Shown: piece after piece, positions 12,281 through 26,100 of the stretch
How the letters are laid out: each line of letters opens with the position of its first letter
How positions within the stretch are numbered: the stretch's first letter is position 1
Source of the DNA: Anthopleura xanthogrammica
Lineage: Eukaryota > Cnidaria > Anthozoa > Actiniaria > Actiniidae
Length of the DNA: 64,000 nt
Assembly (NCBI GenBank): GCA_964019055.1
Contig: OZ025215.1
Span: forward strand, 3,373,001 to 3,437,000
Direction: 5' to 3'
Translations under genes and position numbers: made by a program
The notes under the pieces: generated by a model
Told to the model about the DNA's origin: nothing
What the model saw: only the letters and a program-made list of their open reading frames with translations
The model's database searches: none

Positions 12281-14039
12281 AATATGGCAGACTATAATCA
12301 GATTTAAAGGGCATGCCATTTCAAGATCGGAATTGAAAAAAAGTACTATTGCCAAAAAATGTTGCGCAATCAGGTGCCTCCCCTTTAATATTTATATTTA
12401 ATATTTAATACTTATATTTATATTGATACAGTTATCGTTTTGGAGTTATTGTTCGTGTTGTCATAAATAATTGAAATGCAGCCTTTATGACTGAAGCATA
12501 TGAATGTTTATTTGCAATCTAACCTCTTTTCAATATAGAGAGCCTTAAGGTTAAGCATTGTTTTGCTCGGCTAAGTACATATTATTTTTTATGGCTACGT
12601 AGTTAAAAATCCACTTACTTACTTAGCTTACTTAAACTTATCTAAATCATAAAAAAAGATCTTCAATTCAACAACACGTTTTGCGCGCATTTCGAACTAA
12701 TGTTGTACTAAAAGATGACTCGTCTACCATTCTCTTACAAATTTGTAGACATCAAAGCCGGACATCCGATTTTTTTTTAATTGTGCTTAAAGTTTACTCC
12801 TGATTATCTGAAGCATTAGCGAATGGTGCAAAATATAACCCATTGGGGATAATGTCTCTGGGATTATAGCCAGGAGTCTTGCCTTGACATAACTTGGTTG
12901 AATTGAACTCAATATTTACTCTAGCAACTCCAATCCCTTCTGCGAAATATTGTGTGTTTGTAATGGTTCAGCACACCTCCTTAGATCAGCACCACTGTTT
13001 TCAAATTGTTGATACCCTATTTTTGTTACAAGGGAACATGTTTCATTTGTCATATATTTGGTGCTTTATTATATGGCAAGGTAATTTCACGCGCTATGAT
13101 TGGTCAATTTGCGGTCCATAACTTACACAACGGACCGAAAATCAAAATTGTCTCTCCTAGCCTTGCCATATAATAAATATCTTATTAACCTCGTTTCCTC
13201 GGTCCGTACCGTAAGTTATGGATCCTCGTTTTTCCACTTTTTTTATGGCCCGCACGCTGCGCGCTTGGGTTATAAGGCAGTGGGGAAAAACTTGGTCCAA
13301 ATGCCTCGACTTGAAACCCTTGTTTCAAGGCAATGGAGTGTAACTCTGGTATCTGCTATTTCACTATCTCGATCTCAGAAAATGTCTCACATATCTCTCT
13401 TGTAGAAATGCAAGTTTTGCTGTTGCATTTATTTTATCCCGTTGATCAAGAATTGGTGGGTAACATATCTAAGTGGACCACTAAGTTGCTTGATTGTCTT
13501 CTACGATTAACTTCGCTGACTCCGTCTGGAGGGGAAACGGCGGTTCGTATAAATCTGGAGGGACAAGAGGGACTATTTTCAGTCTAGGTAAAATTAGAAC
13601 ATCAACGTAATAGTGAAATGTAACTAAATTTGGTGATATTGCTCTATGATTATACTAAACATTCAAATATCTTATCGCTACCCTGACACAACCTCTAGGC
13701 TGATCAAATCAGGGTAGGGCTAGCTCAAAGGTTGAATTGGAATTACCGTCGATTCCGATGAGCTGCGGCTGATATACTATAATACTTAGTTTGCACTATT
13801 GCATTAAATTGACGTCAATCATTCAAATAACGTTACGCTCGCTCAACAACAATGTAACTAGCTTGTTTATTTGAATGAGCTTCGCTTTTGACCAAAACAA
13901 TATAGTCCTCCAAGTATTTAGACTCTAGCAATCGCAGTTCATCGGAAAAGGCAGAAAGTTTTGCGGAAGGGAGCAAAACAGCTAGCATCTAGAGTACAAC
14001 GCTGAGTTTCAGAGTAGCAGCGTTGATTAATTTATGGGA
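12281..14039. other. Intergenic region between gene A promoter and gene B 3' end
   Basis: It contains the second 180-bp repeat copy (12281-12459) and a foldback pair at about 13066-13175 (TTATATGGCAAGG / CCTTGCCATATAA). Small open frames at 12894-13587 lack any recognisable domain. I see no gene. Confidence 0.5.
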
Positions 14040-14151
14040 TCACGTAAATGGAGTGTACTCCTCACTGGATGCTGTTTCTTTTTCTTGGTTGGATTTCATG
14101 TTGAACATTTTCAGCGGAAACGCCGCGTGGGACTGGGGACGCTTTCTTATC
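14040..14151 (-). CDS. Gene B last exon: cytoplasmic tail
   Basis: Acceptor tttag|G, then IRKRPQSHAAFPLKMFNMKS and a C-terminus ASSEEYTPFT before TGA. The juxtamembrane RKRP and the ending E-x-YT-x-FT are shared with gene C (SSEKYTQFT). YTPF fits a YxxPhi sorting motif or a tyrosine phosphorylation site. Confidence 0.87.
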
Positions 14152-17100
14152 CTAAACACAAAAAAATGACAAATCAATCATGGAGTCATGGGTAAACTTG
14201 TAAATTAAAGAAATGAAAAGAATCGGTCGAGCATTTTTTTACGAACAACTATAGACCCCTTGCAGCACATCGGAATGCAGCTCAATTTGGAGGACAACAC
14301 AATAGTTTCCAATTCTCAGGAGAAATTCTTTTGTTTTGCCCTCCAAATTGAGCTGCTTTGACGTCACGTGAAAGGGGTCTATACTAACAACTACAAAGTT
14401 AGTATCAGGTGGTTTTCTTTTTTGGTGTTTGGTAAACTAATATAGTAATGTAATTCTGTTTCTACAAGCAAATTTGTTCTCGGAAAGAATTCCGAGCTCC
14501 TGGCGCAACCCACGACTATCAGCTTCAGTTGCTTGCCGACGCTCTAACCAACTGAGCTACAGGAACTGATGTTAACTGAGCTACAGGAACTGATGTTAAC
14601 TGAGCTACAGGAACTGATGTTAACTGAGCTACAGGAACTGATGTTAGCGAGTGAGGTCTATGATGGTATCTAGGCAGGTTACTGTGGTGTTCTGTGTACC
14701 AAACGTAAGTGCATATTGAAATTAATCGTTCAAAGATGCTTCTCATGAATGAAGTTGAACCCTTTATCAGAAATAAAGTAGAGATGAAGCACGGTAACGT
14801 AAAATGATTTTCAATAGTGATTTTCAAAAAAAATTTTGATTGTAAGTTTCAGACTCACTTTCTGAGGAAGACTCACCTTTGAGTAATGTATATGGCAACT
14901 CCAATTATGATAGTTATCATTAGTACTAAAAGCACAACAAACCCAATCTTGAACCCATCAGATGATTTGCTTTTGGATGGAGTCTTATTTTGAAGGTAAA
15001 GGACTGATTTTTTGTGGGTTATCACATCATAACCAGCAATACCGTCCCTACTTCCTTTCATAATAGCTTGACGGACCTTTACTGGATTGATGAGGTGTGT
15101 CTTTCCATTGATTGTTTTCATAACTGCAAACTCTACAAATACGAATCCTTCTGATGGACGGGTGAAAGGTTTACCCACGATGATAATATCGTTTGCAGTG
15201 AATTCCAAATTCTTTTTATTCTCAGTGTCTCGTATTGTCCTATTTGGAAAGGATGCACAGTTAGAGTCATATTACAAAGCAACTTATGTTCGATCTAGGA
15301 AAAACTGTTCCATACTGCGAAAGCAGAAGAAATCGTTTTAGATGTAGGCTTTCGTGATTCTCAAACGTTTTGGTTAAAGCTATCCTTAAAACAGACTATT
15401 TTCAAACGTTCTTTTTAACAGTTCGTAACAGGGTTCTGTTATTTACCGTATGAGTTTTTCATCACACCCCATGCAGTATTTATTGAGTTTTTCTGCCAGA
15501 GATTCCTTGAATCGAAGCGAATTCCACTGTTGTAGCTGAAATTGAAGAACAATCCACTCATTCATTTATAATTCATATTAATATCCTATTACAGAAACAG
15601 ACTGATGCCGATAAAAAGGTAAGGACGTATCGACGACACTAAGTAAAATATTTTCAATCATTATTTAGTAAACAATTATTTAAAATTACCTTATTTTGGT
15701 CTCCTCTAAGCAGAATACCAACAATACCAGAACCTTAAAGACAAAAAGGAAATCACTGAATATTGATTGCAGTTATAATCCATGTCAATATACATTTTTA
15801 ATGTGAATTCTTTTTTATCCACACTGTACTCTAGTTTTAGAATTGGAGAGCGACCGCAGTTCATGGGGGAAGTACAGCAAGACAGCGCTAAGATATTCTA
15901 AATAATTATACTGACTGGATCAAGGTTCTCCTTTTGAAGGTTTGAAATGAAATAATTATGCAAATTCAGTGATTGTTCTTTAGTGAGGCCGTCGTGAATA
16001 TCTGTCACGTTCGTGGTTACACCAAAGATGACTGAACAGTTTGTTAAAGGCCACAAACATCGCCGAAAAAGATTCCCTGATACAACCCATACAAATGTAT
16101 ACACGCTATATCTGCTAATAAAATATTCAAAAAGAGCATTGTAAACAGAGAACCCTTGGAAAGTACGATAGCTAAGCTTTCTAGCTCAATGAAACAAATG
16201 TAAGAATTATAGCAGAAAATTATAAAAAGTATTTACAATTTCCTACCAATAAATATTTGGCACGTCTGTCCAGTAAAGTTCCGGCTGCAGGTACAGGAGA
16301 AGTTCGATTTTATGTTGTTACATTCACCATTATTCCCGCAAGGATTACTATCACATGGAGCAATTTCTTCTGATACCCTATCTGGAAAAGAGCATATAAA
16401 ATGTCCAAAGAGATTATTGTGTAGCAATATTTCTAAAATATTGTATTTGTGAAATCCGCTGTTTTACTTGAATACTGATTCATTTACGCAGGGTTAGCCT
16501 CAATTCAGTGTCTAAATATTCACAAATACCAACGGTAAAGTAAAGAATGCGCAACTTCAACAATACAAACACTACCTTCCCATCATACACTGCGTGTTGA
16601 ATCTACGCATTTGTATTTTCTATTGTGTGGGATAAAATGGTTATACAATGGTTTCTCAAAACTATCGTATGTAAACTATCGTATTTGGTTGACGTCAATC
16701 AATGTATTTTCCATATAACTAGTATTATTATACATTTTACTCACTATCTCGCTTCTGATTGGCCGAGAGCCCTCAGCCAATCCCTGATATCGTGTGAACT
16801 CGAAGGTCAAAATGGAAATGGAAATACGTTTGCTATTTTTTCGAAAGCAGAATTATTTTTTTATTCTCAGTTTACAAAATGTATAATAAAACAATTATTG
16901 AATTTGGTTTTCGCATGATATCGTAAAATATCAAGACCTTGGCCGTTTTATCCGCCTCAGCCTACGGCTTCGGCAGATAACACGACCTTGGTCTTGATAA
17001 TTTACGATATCATGCTCAACCTCATCCAATAATTGCTTATTGTCGGAAAACCTAAAGTATTAAAATACAAGTAAAAGTATTAAAAGTATTTCATAATAGC

Positions 17101-20100
17101 AAATTGGAAATACGTTTCTTACCAAAGCTGCATCCATAGAGTGCAAACCTCATCGATATATGAACATTCCATGACTTGGGACGTATACGAATATATTGTG
17201 CAATAATTGGATTGGAAAAATCGTTGATATTTTCAGTGTCACGATCTTCATTTCCCGCAAATACCTTTAATTTTAATAACATAATACATCATCAGAATGA
17301 ATGCAGATTTTCAGATGATTCTGTTCCAGTGAAATACATACCTTCTCGATATTGCCAACTTTATAGGGAACAAAATCAGATCCATACAAACTGTATTCAA
17401 TAGTGTACGTTTTGACCCACTGATCGGCGTCTGCTCTTCCTTGTGTAGCAATTTTCGTTACTTTGGCGATTTTTCTTAAATCCACCTGAAGCCATTGGTT
17501 GACATAATTGTTGCGTGCAGACCAAGCTCCAGTTCTTCCTCCACCGGCCTGGTGATGTAACATACCGTTTGCTGCTCCGTGATCCTTGTTCCATTCGGAA
17601 GAAGCAGACATTTGGGATTCACTCACAGAGAATTCGTTTACACATGGTTGAGATGTCGGTATTGTGAAACCTGAAAAGAAATCCATTTTATTAGGATACC
17701 ATTACAGTAAATTAGACACTGAAAATTCTTGTTATTACGTGGACTTGTTTGCGCTTTATTTATACTTTTCTTTGTCTATGTGATATATATTTTGATTTAT
17801 CTTTCATATTATGAGCCTTTTTTTAAGTTCTCATGCACGACTTTTGTAAATAACATGGAATAATGTACATCTTTAAGAGTTGAGAAGATACATGTAGATT
17901 TATAATCCGAACAGGAAAAGATCCGACTTTCGTGGAATTTCAAAAAGCCATCACTCTATGGCCTTGACCTTGATATAAACGAAGGACAAACGAAACTGGT
18001 TAACGATTGTTAATATGCAGGGGGTCCCTAAAGAGAATTTGCACCATCACGTGATGGCTTCTATGACAGATGGCACAACAATAGAGTCTATATCCATGGC
18101 AAACTGAGTTATTTCTTATGTGAATCAGATCAGACCAGATTCAATGGACTACTTCGACGATGCGGCGGCCATTTTGGTAGGGGGTTAATATACAAATTTT
18201 TGTTACCCTTATGGCATCGATTAACATTAACGTTTCAGGCCTAGACAACTTGAAAAGAGATAAATTAAAAAGATGGGAAACCTTCTATTTTATCCGACAT
18301 TTTTGTTTTCTTTTGCCCCCTGGACGCCCATAATGCATTGGGATTCAAGATGTGAAAATAATGACTGATACTACGTAGAAAAATGAAATGCTTGTCACTT
18401 AACCAGCATGATAGGGCCAGAGAAACCCAGGATTTGTTTTTTTCTTTATCAGATCCTACGTATACCCCCGGTATCTCTCACACGGTTCTTTTCATTAATT
18501 CAGATTCAAGATGGCCGCCGCATCATCGAAGTAGTCCATTGTTCATTTCTCCTTTCATGGCTGACATCAAGTGATGGTGCAAAGTCTCTATTCCTCCAGG
18601 TGTGTCTCAAGGAACCAAATTGGGCCCATGGCTATTTTTAATAACAGTGGCGGATCCAGGGGAGGTTCTGAGGGCTCCATTGAACCCACCTTTGTGAGGT
18701 CTTGTGAAGTCAATCATGTTCTTTACGCTCAGTAGAATGAAATTGGAGCCCCCTTTTGAAAAGCACCAGCTTTTTCTGCAAGGCGGCCATTTTGGAGCCC
18801 CCCTTTTTAAAATCCTGTTTCCACAACCGAATAATGATTACGGTCTAGATTGATCAGGTATAGATTTGTGGGAATATGTAGATAAAGAATTCATTAAGTC
18901 AATTGTTCCCTGTTCCAAGAAACAATGGACAATATAAGCATTGCCAAGCTCTACCAGCAAGTAAAGTTTCCGAAATTCAATAGATTTAGAAATTCAACCT
19001 TTTCCTAGCCATCCCTTTGTACTCCCAATAGTCGAAACTGTGGCACAAACTAATACTAGATTATGTTGATGACATTTGGTTTGACATTCTCGCTTTTAAA
19101 TTCCAGACCAATTCAAGAGAATGACCATGGTCTGAAATGGGACAATAAACTAAGAAAAAAATTATGTTTACGTATGGCGTATTCTTAACTTTCGAAAAAT
19201 TCACTAATCGTAAAGTTTTTTTTTTCAAATCGATTTATAAGTGCTCACCTTTCTTACATCCATATACTTCAAACCTCATGGAGATGTGACCATACCAAGA
19301 CTTGGGACGTACTCTGATGTATCGTCCAATAATGGCTGGATCAAAGACATTACCTACAACACTGTTTCTGTCGCTGTTCCCTCTCATCCTCCATCCTTTG
19401 TTGTAGTTCTCAAAATAACCACCATTAATGCTGAATTGAACAGCATACGATGTCACCCACTGGTCAAGATCCTCACGACCTTGGGTAGCAATGCGTGTTA
19501 CCTTGGTAACTTGACCGAAATCGACTTGTATCCACTGTCCTTGTTCGTTGGTTTTTGCTGACCACGCCCCTCTATATTGGTGGATTCTAGTAGTCTCTAA
19601 TCTAGCGCGTGCTGGTGAATGGTTACCATCCCACATGGAAGAGGCTGTGATGCGAGAATCAGGTATAGTTTTGTTCTGCATTCCAAGTGCATTCTCGCAT
19701 GTGACTGAGTCAGAAGGAACCTGAAAACCTAGACCATTAATAAAAATCAAAACACAATGATTTTGTGTTGCACTTCAGATCGATAATTATTTACTTGACC
19801 TATTCTTACCTGAAGTACATCCGTAGATCTCAGCTCTTAAAGAGATGTGATCTTGCCATGTTCGGGGATGAATAGCAAGAAATCGAGCGTATATCTCTTG
19901 TTGAAAGTCATAACTGACAACAGTTCCTCGATCAGAATTACCAGAAAACACCTAGGATAACAAATGATTTGATTAAATTGGAAACGTGATGAAAAGAAGA
20001 GTAAACATTTGTAATGCAAACATATTTTATTTAAGAGCTATAGCTTTGACAAAGGTGGTTCACCATTTTATTACTTAAGCAAATTTGCTTCAACGTATTT

Positions 20101-23100
20101 ATGTAGGGAGCAACAGAATATAAGATTTTACTTTGCATTATCGACCTACATCAGGGTGGTATTTCCAAAACACACCATCTCTGCTGTAAGAAATCCAGTA
20201 ACTGGTCACCCACTGGTCAGAATCTTGACGACCTTGAGTTGAGATCTTTGTGATTTTGGCAATAGTTAAGAAATCCACTTGGAGCCATTGATGAACATTG
20301 TTATAGCGAGCAGACCATGCCCCTTTATACCCTGCACTGGCATTAAAATGAAGCCTGCCATTGGCTGCCCGGTGAATGGCGTACATTTCAGAGGATGCAC
20401 TCATTTGGGAATCACTTATGGCATGGGATTGAAGACCAAGAGGTAGTCCACAATTTGGTGCCGGTGGGTCAAAACCTTGCAAATGGGTTATAACAAATAT
20501 TGTATTAAAAATGCACGATATGCCATTAATAGATGTGTCTTTTGTTATTGAAGAGCCACCTCGCATCACGATTGCGTGTATTACAAATCATTCAAGGTCC
20601 CAAAAAAATATTGATCAAATTACATGCAATGTAAAATGTTGGAGTTATGAAATTTTATGTTCTATTTGTATCATCTTATTTTGAAAAAAAAGTTTTGAAA
20701 TAGCGAAACGTTGCTGGGCATGAAAAAGATTTTGGAATTTCCGTATCCGACAAATTGTAAAACGTTTCTCACCTGAAGTGCATCCATAAAGTCCAACCCT
20801 CATCGATATATGACCATTCCATGACTTGGGACGTATACGAATATATCGTGCAATGATTGGATTAGAAAGCTTGTGGCTCTTTTCAATGTGCCGATCTTCA
20901 TTTCCTATAAACACCTTTAGAAAACAAGATAATACACAATCACAATTCACATTCACATAAAAGCAGAATAAAGAATAGTTGATCATGCAGTTGTTTTAGT
21001 AGAGTACTTACTTTCTCGATGCCGCCTACTTTATAGGAAACAAACTTAGATCCAAAGAGACTGTATTCAATAGTGTAACTCTTGACCCACTGATTAGCTT
21101 CAGGTCTTCCTTGTGTAGCAACTATTGTTACCATGGATATATTTCTTAAATCGACCTGAATCCATTGGTTGACGTTGTTGTAGCCAGCAGACCAAGCTCC
21201 AGTTCTTCCTCCACCGGCCTGGTGATGCAATCTACCGTTTGCAGCTCCGTGAGAGATAAAATGGTCCCATTCGGATGAAGCAGACATCTGAGATTCACTT
21301 AATGAGAATTCGTTTTCACACGGTGGAGGTGTAGGTACTTTAAAACCTGCAAAGACAATCCATTATATTGATAGTTATACCATGAAAGTAAAAGAAACGC
21401 TGCAAATTCCTCTTATTAGGTAGACTTGTATACGCCTTGCATGGCATTTTATATACTCTCTCTGTCAGTGAAATCTATGTTATATTTTTTTCTTTTCTTT
21501 TTTAAAATTCTCTTTTTCTTATGTAGTACGTTGACAGTGTTTATTATGAACCTTGATTGACAGCCGCCAAAATGCGTTCCCATAGAATCTTGGCTCACAA
21601 ACTAAGATTATGAATAAATCAAGTTATTGTGATCAACCATGCATACTAATGAGGGCAAAAGCTATGTTAGTTTTTACATTAAATAACTAACAGCAAGAGG
21701 TAGTGAGAGGAAAACTTCGGCAAGAGTTACATTTTAAAAAAACTGTTACATTTGTAATTGTCCAGTGACGTAAAGTAGTAGTGTAGCGTGACGCGTTTAA
21801 ATGATTTCAGTTTGTCCACGTTCAAGTTCAGTTCATCAGCCAAAGCGTTCCATATTCTAGTTGTCCTGATTAGGTGCGATTTCTAGTACTTAATACTGGA
21901 ATTTATTACTGCTCACCTTTCTTGCATCCATATACTTCGAACCTCATGGAGATGTGGCCATACCAAGACTTGGGACGTACTCTGATGTATCGTCCAATAA
22001 TGGCTGGATCAAAGACATTACCTACAACACTGTTTCTGTCGCAGTTCCCTCTCATCCTCCATCCTTTGTTGTAGTTCTCAAAATAACCACCAATAATGCT
22101 GAACTGAACGGCATACGATGTTACCCACTGGTCATAATCCTCACGACCTTGGGTAGCAATGCGTGTTACCTTGGTAACTTGACCGAAATCGACTTGTATC
22201 CACTGTCCTTGTTCGTTGGTTTTTGCTGACCACGCCCCTCTATATTGGTGGATTCTAGTAGTCTCTAATCTAGCGCGTGCTGGTGAATGGTTACCATCCC
22301 ACATGGAAGAGGCTGTGATGCGAGAATCAGGTATAGTTTTGTTCTGCATTCCAAGTGCATTCTCGCATGTGACTGAGTCAGAAGGAACCTGAAAACCTAG
22401 ACAATTAATAAAGATCAAAACATAATGATTTTGTGTTGCTCTTCAAAACGGTAGTTATTGAGTTGACCTATTTTTACCTGAAGTACATCCGTAGATCTCA
22501 GCTCTTAAAGAGATGTGATCTTGCCATGTTCGGGGATGAATAGCAAGAAATCGAGCGTATATCACTTGTTGAAGGTCATGACTGACAACAGTTCCTCGAT
22601 CAGAATTACCTGAAAACAACTGAATTAAAAAATAATAATGAAATTTGTTTCCAACGGAAACGTGAATAAATGTTTCTTAAAGTCATTATCAATATTAAAG
22701 AACAAGGTTTTACTCAGCACTATCAACCTACATCAGGGTGGTATTTCCAAAACACACCATCTCTGCTGTAAGAAATCGAGTAACTGGTCACCCACTGGTC
22801 AGAATCTTGACGACCTTGAGTTGCGAGCTTTGTGATTTTGGCAATAGTTAAGAAGTCCACTTGGAGCCATTGATGAACATTGTTATAGCGAGCAGACCAT
22901 GCCCCTTTTCTTCTTGCACTTGCATTAAAATAAAGCCTGCCATTGGCTACCCGGTGAATAGCGTGCATTTCAGAGGATGCACTCATTTGGGAATCACTTA
23001 TGGCATGGGATTGAAGACCAAGAGGTAGTCCACAATTTGGTGCCGGCGGGTCAAACCCTTGAAAATGGATTGTAGAAAATGGTTGATTAAAAGCTCACGA

Positions 23101-26100
23101 TATATCGTTAATAGATGTGTCTCATGTTTTTGAAGAGACGCTTTACATCATTGTCTGTATTACAAATCATTCGAGGTCCTAGAGAATATTGAATCAAACT
23201 GCAATCTAGAATGTTGGAGTTAAGAATTTTCATTTTATATCCCTATCATCTCATTTTGAAATCCACTTTTGAAAAAACGAAACGTTGCTGGGCATGAAAA
23301 AAAGGTCTGGTTCTGCTTCTGTTCTGGACAAATTGGAAAACATTTCTCACCTGAAGTGCATCCATAAAGTCCAACCCTCATCGATATATGACCATTCCAT
23401 GACTTGGGACGTATACGAATATATCGTGCAATAATTGGATTAGAAAGCTTGTGGCTCTTTTCATTGTGCCGATCTTCATTTCCTATAAACACCTTTAGAA
23501 AACAAAATAATACACAATCAGAATGCAGATTTTCATAATGGCGAAAAAGAAGATACGCCACGTCAGTTGTTTTAGTAGAGTACTTACTTTCTCGATGCCG
23601 CCTACTTTATAGGAAACAAAATTAGATCCAAAGAGACTGTATTCAATAATGTAATTCTTGACCCACTGATTAGCTTCAGGTCTTCCTTGTGTAGCAATTA
23701 TTGTTACCATGGATATATTTCTTAAATCGACCTGAAGCCATTGGTTGACGTCGTTGTAGCCAGCAGACCAAGCTCCAGTTCTTCCTCCACCGGCCTGGTG
23801 ATGCAATCTTCCGTTTGCAGCTCCGTGAGAGATAAAATGGTCCCATTCGGATGAAGCAGACATCTGAGATTCACTTAATGAGAATTCATTTTCACACGGT
23901 GGAGGTGTAGGTACTTTAAAACCTGCAAATACAATCCATTATATTGATAATAGTTATACCATGAAAGGAAAAAAAAAACGCTGCAAATTCCTCTTATTAG
24001 GTAGACTTGTATGCGCCTTGCATGGCATTTTATATACTCTCTCTGTCAGTGAAATCTATGTTATATTTTTTCTTTTCTTTTACGCATGATCCTTATTATT
24101 CCATTAAAATTTCGTTTTATAGATCTAATATGAATCATGCACTCGAATCATTAAGTCTTATTCAAATTGTTGATAGTTTCTTGGCAAAAAATGAGCTATG
24201 GGCTGTCTTAAAAATTCGAGTATTAGTTTACTCCTACTAGATCTAAGCCTCACTAGAATCATGAGTTTTGGTTTGTTTATACTGAGTTTCTTGACAACGA
24301 GTAAACTAAACCGGCTTTATTCCAGTGAGTAATATTTCACTCACGAGTAAAGAATCACTAAAATCATCAGTGCTGTTTAGTTTGTTTATACTGAGTTTTT
24401 TCGCAACGAATAAGTAAGCCGGCTCGCTTTTTCGAGTAAGATTTCAAGCAAGATCAAAGAATCACTGGAATCATCAGTATCATGAGCTTCTTGGCAACGG
24501 GTTAACATAAGATACCGGCCAGTGAATAAAAGCTAAACGGTGGTTTCTTCTCAGTTTAATTTAGGGCTAAAATGCTCTTTTTCTTGTGTAGTAAGTTGAC
24601 AGTGTTTATTATGAACTTTGATTGACAACCGCCAAAATGCGTTCCCATAGAATCTTGGCTCACAAGCTAAGTATATGAATAAATCAAGTTATTGCGATCA
24701 ACCATGCATACTAATTATGGCAAAAGCTATGTTAGTTTTTACATTAAATAACTAACATCAAGAGGTAGTGAGAGGAAAACTTCGGCAAGAGTTATATTAT
24801 AAACAAACTCTTACAATTGTAATTGTCTGGTGACGTAAAGTAGTAGTGTAGCGTGACGCGCTTAAATATTAATGGTTTCAGTTTGTCAATGTTCATGTTC
24901 AATTCATCAGCCGATTCTATATTCTAGTTGTCCTGATTAGGTACGATTTCTAGTACTTAATACTGGGATTTATTACTGCTCACCTTTCTTGCATCCATAT
25001 ACTTCGAACCTCATGGAGATGTGGCCATACCAAGACTTGGGACGTACTCTGATGTATCGTCCAATAATGGCTGGATCAAAGACATTACCTACAACACTGT
25101 TTCTGTCGCAGTTCCCTCTCATCCTCCATCCTTTGTTGTAGTTCTCAAAATAACCACCAATAATGCTGAACTGAACGGCATACGATGTTACCCACTGGTC
25201 ATAATCCTCACGACCTTGGGTAGCAATGCGTGTTACCTTGGTAACTTGACCGAAATCGACTTGTATCCACTGTCCTTGATCGTTGGTTTTAGCTGACCAC
25301 GCACCTCTATATTGGTCGATTCTTGTAGTCTCTAATCTAGCGCGTGCTGGTGAATGGTTACCATCCCACATGGAAGAGGCTGTGATGCGAGAATCAGGTA
25401 TAGTTTTGTTCTGCATTCCAAGTGCATTCTCGCATGTGACTGAGTCAGAAGGAACCTGAAAACCTAGACAATTAATAAAGATCAAAACATAATGATTTTG
25501 TGTTGCTCTTCAAAACGGTAGTTATTGAGTTGACCTATTTTTACCTGAAGTACATCCGTAGATCTCAGCTCTTAAAGAGATGTGATCTTGCCATGTTCGG
25601 GGATGAATAGCAAGAAATCGAGCGTATATCACTTGTTGAAGGTCATGACTGACAACAGTTCCTCGATCAGAATTACCTGAAAACAACTGAATTAAAAAAT
25701 AATAATGTAATTTGTTTCCAACGGAAACGTGAATAAATGTTTCTTAAAGTCATTATCAATATTAAAGAACAAGGTTTTACTCAGCACTATCAACCTACAT
25801 CAGGGTGGTATTTCCAAAACACACCATCTCTGCTGTAAGAAATCGAGTAACTGGTCACCCACTGGTCAGAATCTTGACGACCTTGAGTTGCGAGCTTTGT
25901 GATTTTGGCAATAGTTAAGAAGTCCACTTGGAGCCATTGATGAACATTGTTATAGCGAGCAGACCATGCCCCTTTATACCCTGCACTGGCATTAAAATGA
26001 AGCCTGCCATTGGCTACCCGGTGAATAGCGTGCATTTCAGAGGATGCACTCATTTGGGAATCACTTATGGCATGGGATTGAAGACCAAGAGGTAGTCCAC

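Noticed and set aside
12894..13587. Plus-strand frames in the A-B intergenic region
   Set aside because: Overlap a foldback element, no domain, no splice support.
14496..14566. Functional tRNA gene
   Set aside because: Oversized anticodon loop and broken T arm/B box; kept only as a pseudogene or SINE head.
14525..14827. Minus-strand frame with a SVPVAQLT repeat
   Set aside because: Translation of the 24-bp array derived from a tRNA-like sequence.
15898..16104. Minus-strand frame between EGF and SEA exons of gene B
   Set aside because: No good donor, no counterpart in gene C, and the EGF exon joins the 44-nt SEA exon in phase without it.
19241..25296. Plus-strand frames opposite the Z exons (91-106 codons, repeated)
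   Set aside because: Antisense shadows of duplicated FA58C exons; repetition reflects the cassette, not a second gene.
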